Shown piece by piece: positions 63,876-64,000 of a DNA stretch of 64,000 bases. Positions within the stretch are counted from its first letter, which is position 1; every line of letters begins with the position of its first letter. The stretch comes from Gelidibacter gilvus (lineage in GTDB: Bacteria; Bacteroidota; Bacteroidia; Flavobacteriales; Flavobacteriaceae): assembly GCF_004115975.1 (NCBI RefSeq), contig NZ_SDDZ01000012.1, positions 42,865-106,864 on the forward strand, written 5' to 3'. The position numbers were made by a program, and so were the translations under genes. The notes below the pieces were generated by a model, which was not told the origin of the DNA, searched no databases, and saw only the letters and a list, made by a program, of their open reading frames with translations.

Positions 63876-64000
63876 TCGAGTAGACGGGTGACGACCTAAA
63901 GGTCGCCACTGCGCCTCTCACACCACCGTACGTACGGGTCTCGTATACGGCGGTTCACCAAATCGAAGTTTGCGTTTTATTTATATAATCTATCATAGGT
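63875..64000 (-). mobile_element. group II intron, 3' end (domains V and VI), continues beyond window
   Basis: On the minus strand, a 34-nt domain V (63921-63954) has a 9-bp proximal stem (ACCGCCGTA with TACGGTGGT), a 2-nt bulge and a short distal stem. It is followed by a domain VI hairpin (GTGGCGACC-TTTA-GGTCGTCAC within an outer GAG/CTC stem) with a bulged A in TCTACTC. The intron would end ...CTCGAT at 63875. On its 5' side a frame ends TYDRLYK-stop (63977-64000), possibly the maturase C-terminus. The triad at the usual AGC position reads CGC, as reported for class C introns. Confidence 0.85.
63921..63954 (-). ncRNA. group II intron domain V
   Basis: The catalytic hairpin of the ribozyme is 34 nt, the canonical length. 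Aligned with GAGCCGTAT-type domain V the 5' strand reads CCGCCGTAT, giving CGC for the catalytic triad. Confidence 0.85.

Noticed and set aside
63418..63921. 167-codon open frame on the minus strand
   Set aside because: It is antisense to the P-loop kinase gene, whose Walker A motif is clear, and ends inside the group II intron domain VI; a shadow frame.

Overview
This window is a chromosomal segment of a Bacteroidota bacterium, most likely a marine-type Flavobacteriaceae. The evidence is a low-GC sequence with very large A+T-rich gaps, two proteins with type IX secretion (T9SS) C-terminal sorting domains (4122-5825, 54731-55945), Bacteroidota-style TANNTTTG -7 promoter boxes in front of several genes, an absence of obvious Shine-Dalgarno sequences, frequent TTG starts (e.g. 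3399, 10600, 22618, 29458), and flavobacterial gene types such as the fused branched-chain 2-oxoacid dehydrogenase E1 alpha/beta.

Backbone, 1-58.9 kb. The left part holds a two-component system (1181-4052), a T9SS beta-propeller-like protein, uvrA, a LOG-family nucleotide hydrolase, an M1-peptidase-like/beta-barrel fusion with destroyed catalytic motifs (10600), an S9 peptidase, the E1 alpha/beta fusion with DoxX, a PfpI/DJ-1 protein, holA, a glycosyltransferase, an OmpA-type lipoprotein, a YrdC/YciO protein, lipoprotein esterase, uvrD/pcrA, an M20 amidohydrolase, an AsmA-like protein, patatin, a genuine M1 aminopeptidase, recG, two serine beta-lactamase-fold lipoproteins, miaE, a TolB-like lipoprotein, a TlpA-like thioredoxin, pheT, and a co-directional run tpx-dgkA-ftsK-lolA-lptF/G-ribBA (47.2-54.5 kb) that mixes envelope biogenesis, chromosome segregation and riboflavin synthesis. 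DNA repair is well represented (uvrA, uvrD, recG).

Intergenic spaces carry three recurrent repeat styles: arrays with a strict 7-nt period but different words at each locus, hexameric GTTGAA-type arrays, and GC-rich imperfect hairpins (REP-like) with CCCGCCTCCG/CGGACGGG arms at four loci.

Mobile region, 59.0-64.0 kb. A tRNA-Ser(TGA) gene is followed by an inverted repeat and an IntDOT-like tyrosine recombinase (59360), a small zinc-finger protein, and a second tyrosine recombinase with an unusual N-terminal domain (61141). Directly behind the second recombinase are two one-gene units (DUF4238-type protein; small P-loop kinase-like protein). Each gene is bracketed by its own inverted repeat that starts with GTT and ends with AAC-like bases, and the space between them is a long foldable element with an 18-nt near-palindromic arm. 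This is the architecture expected of integron cassettes with attC sites, although the core bases differ from the classical consensus. At the end of the second unit, exactly at the expected attC start, a group II intron is inserted in the opposite orientation (domains V and VI visible, CGC triad as in class C introns, which are known to target attC sites). I regard this candidate integron-like cassette system as the most interesting content of the window.
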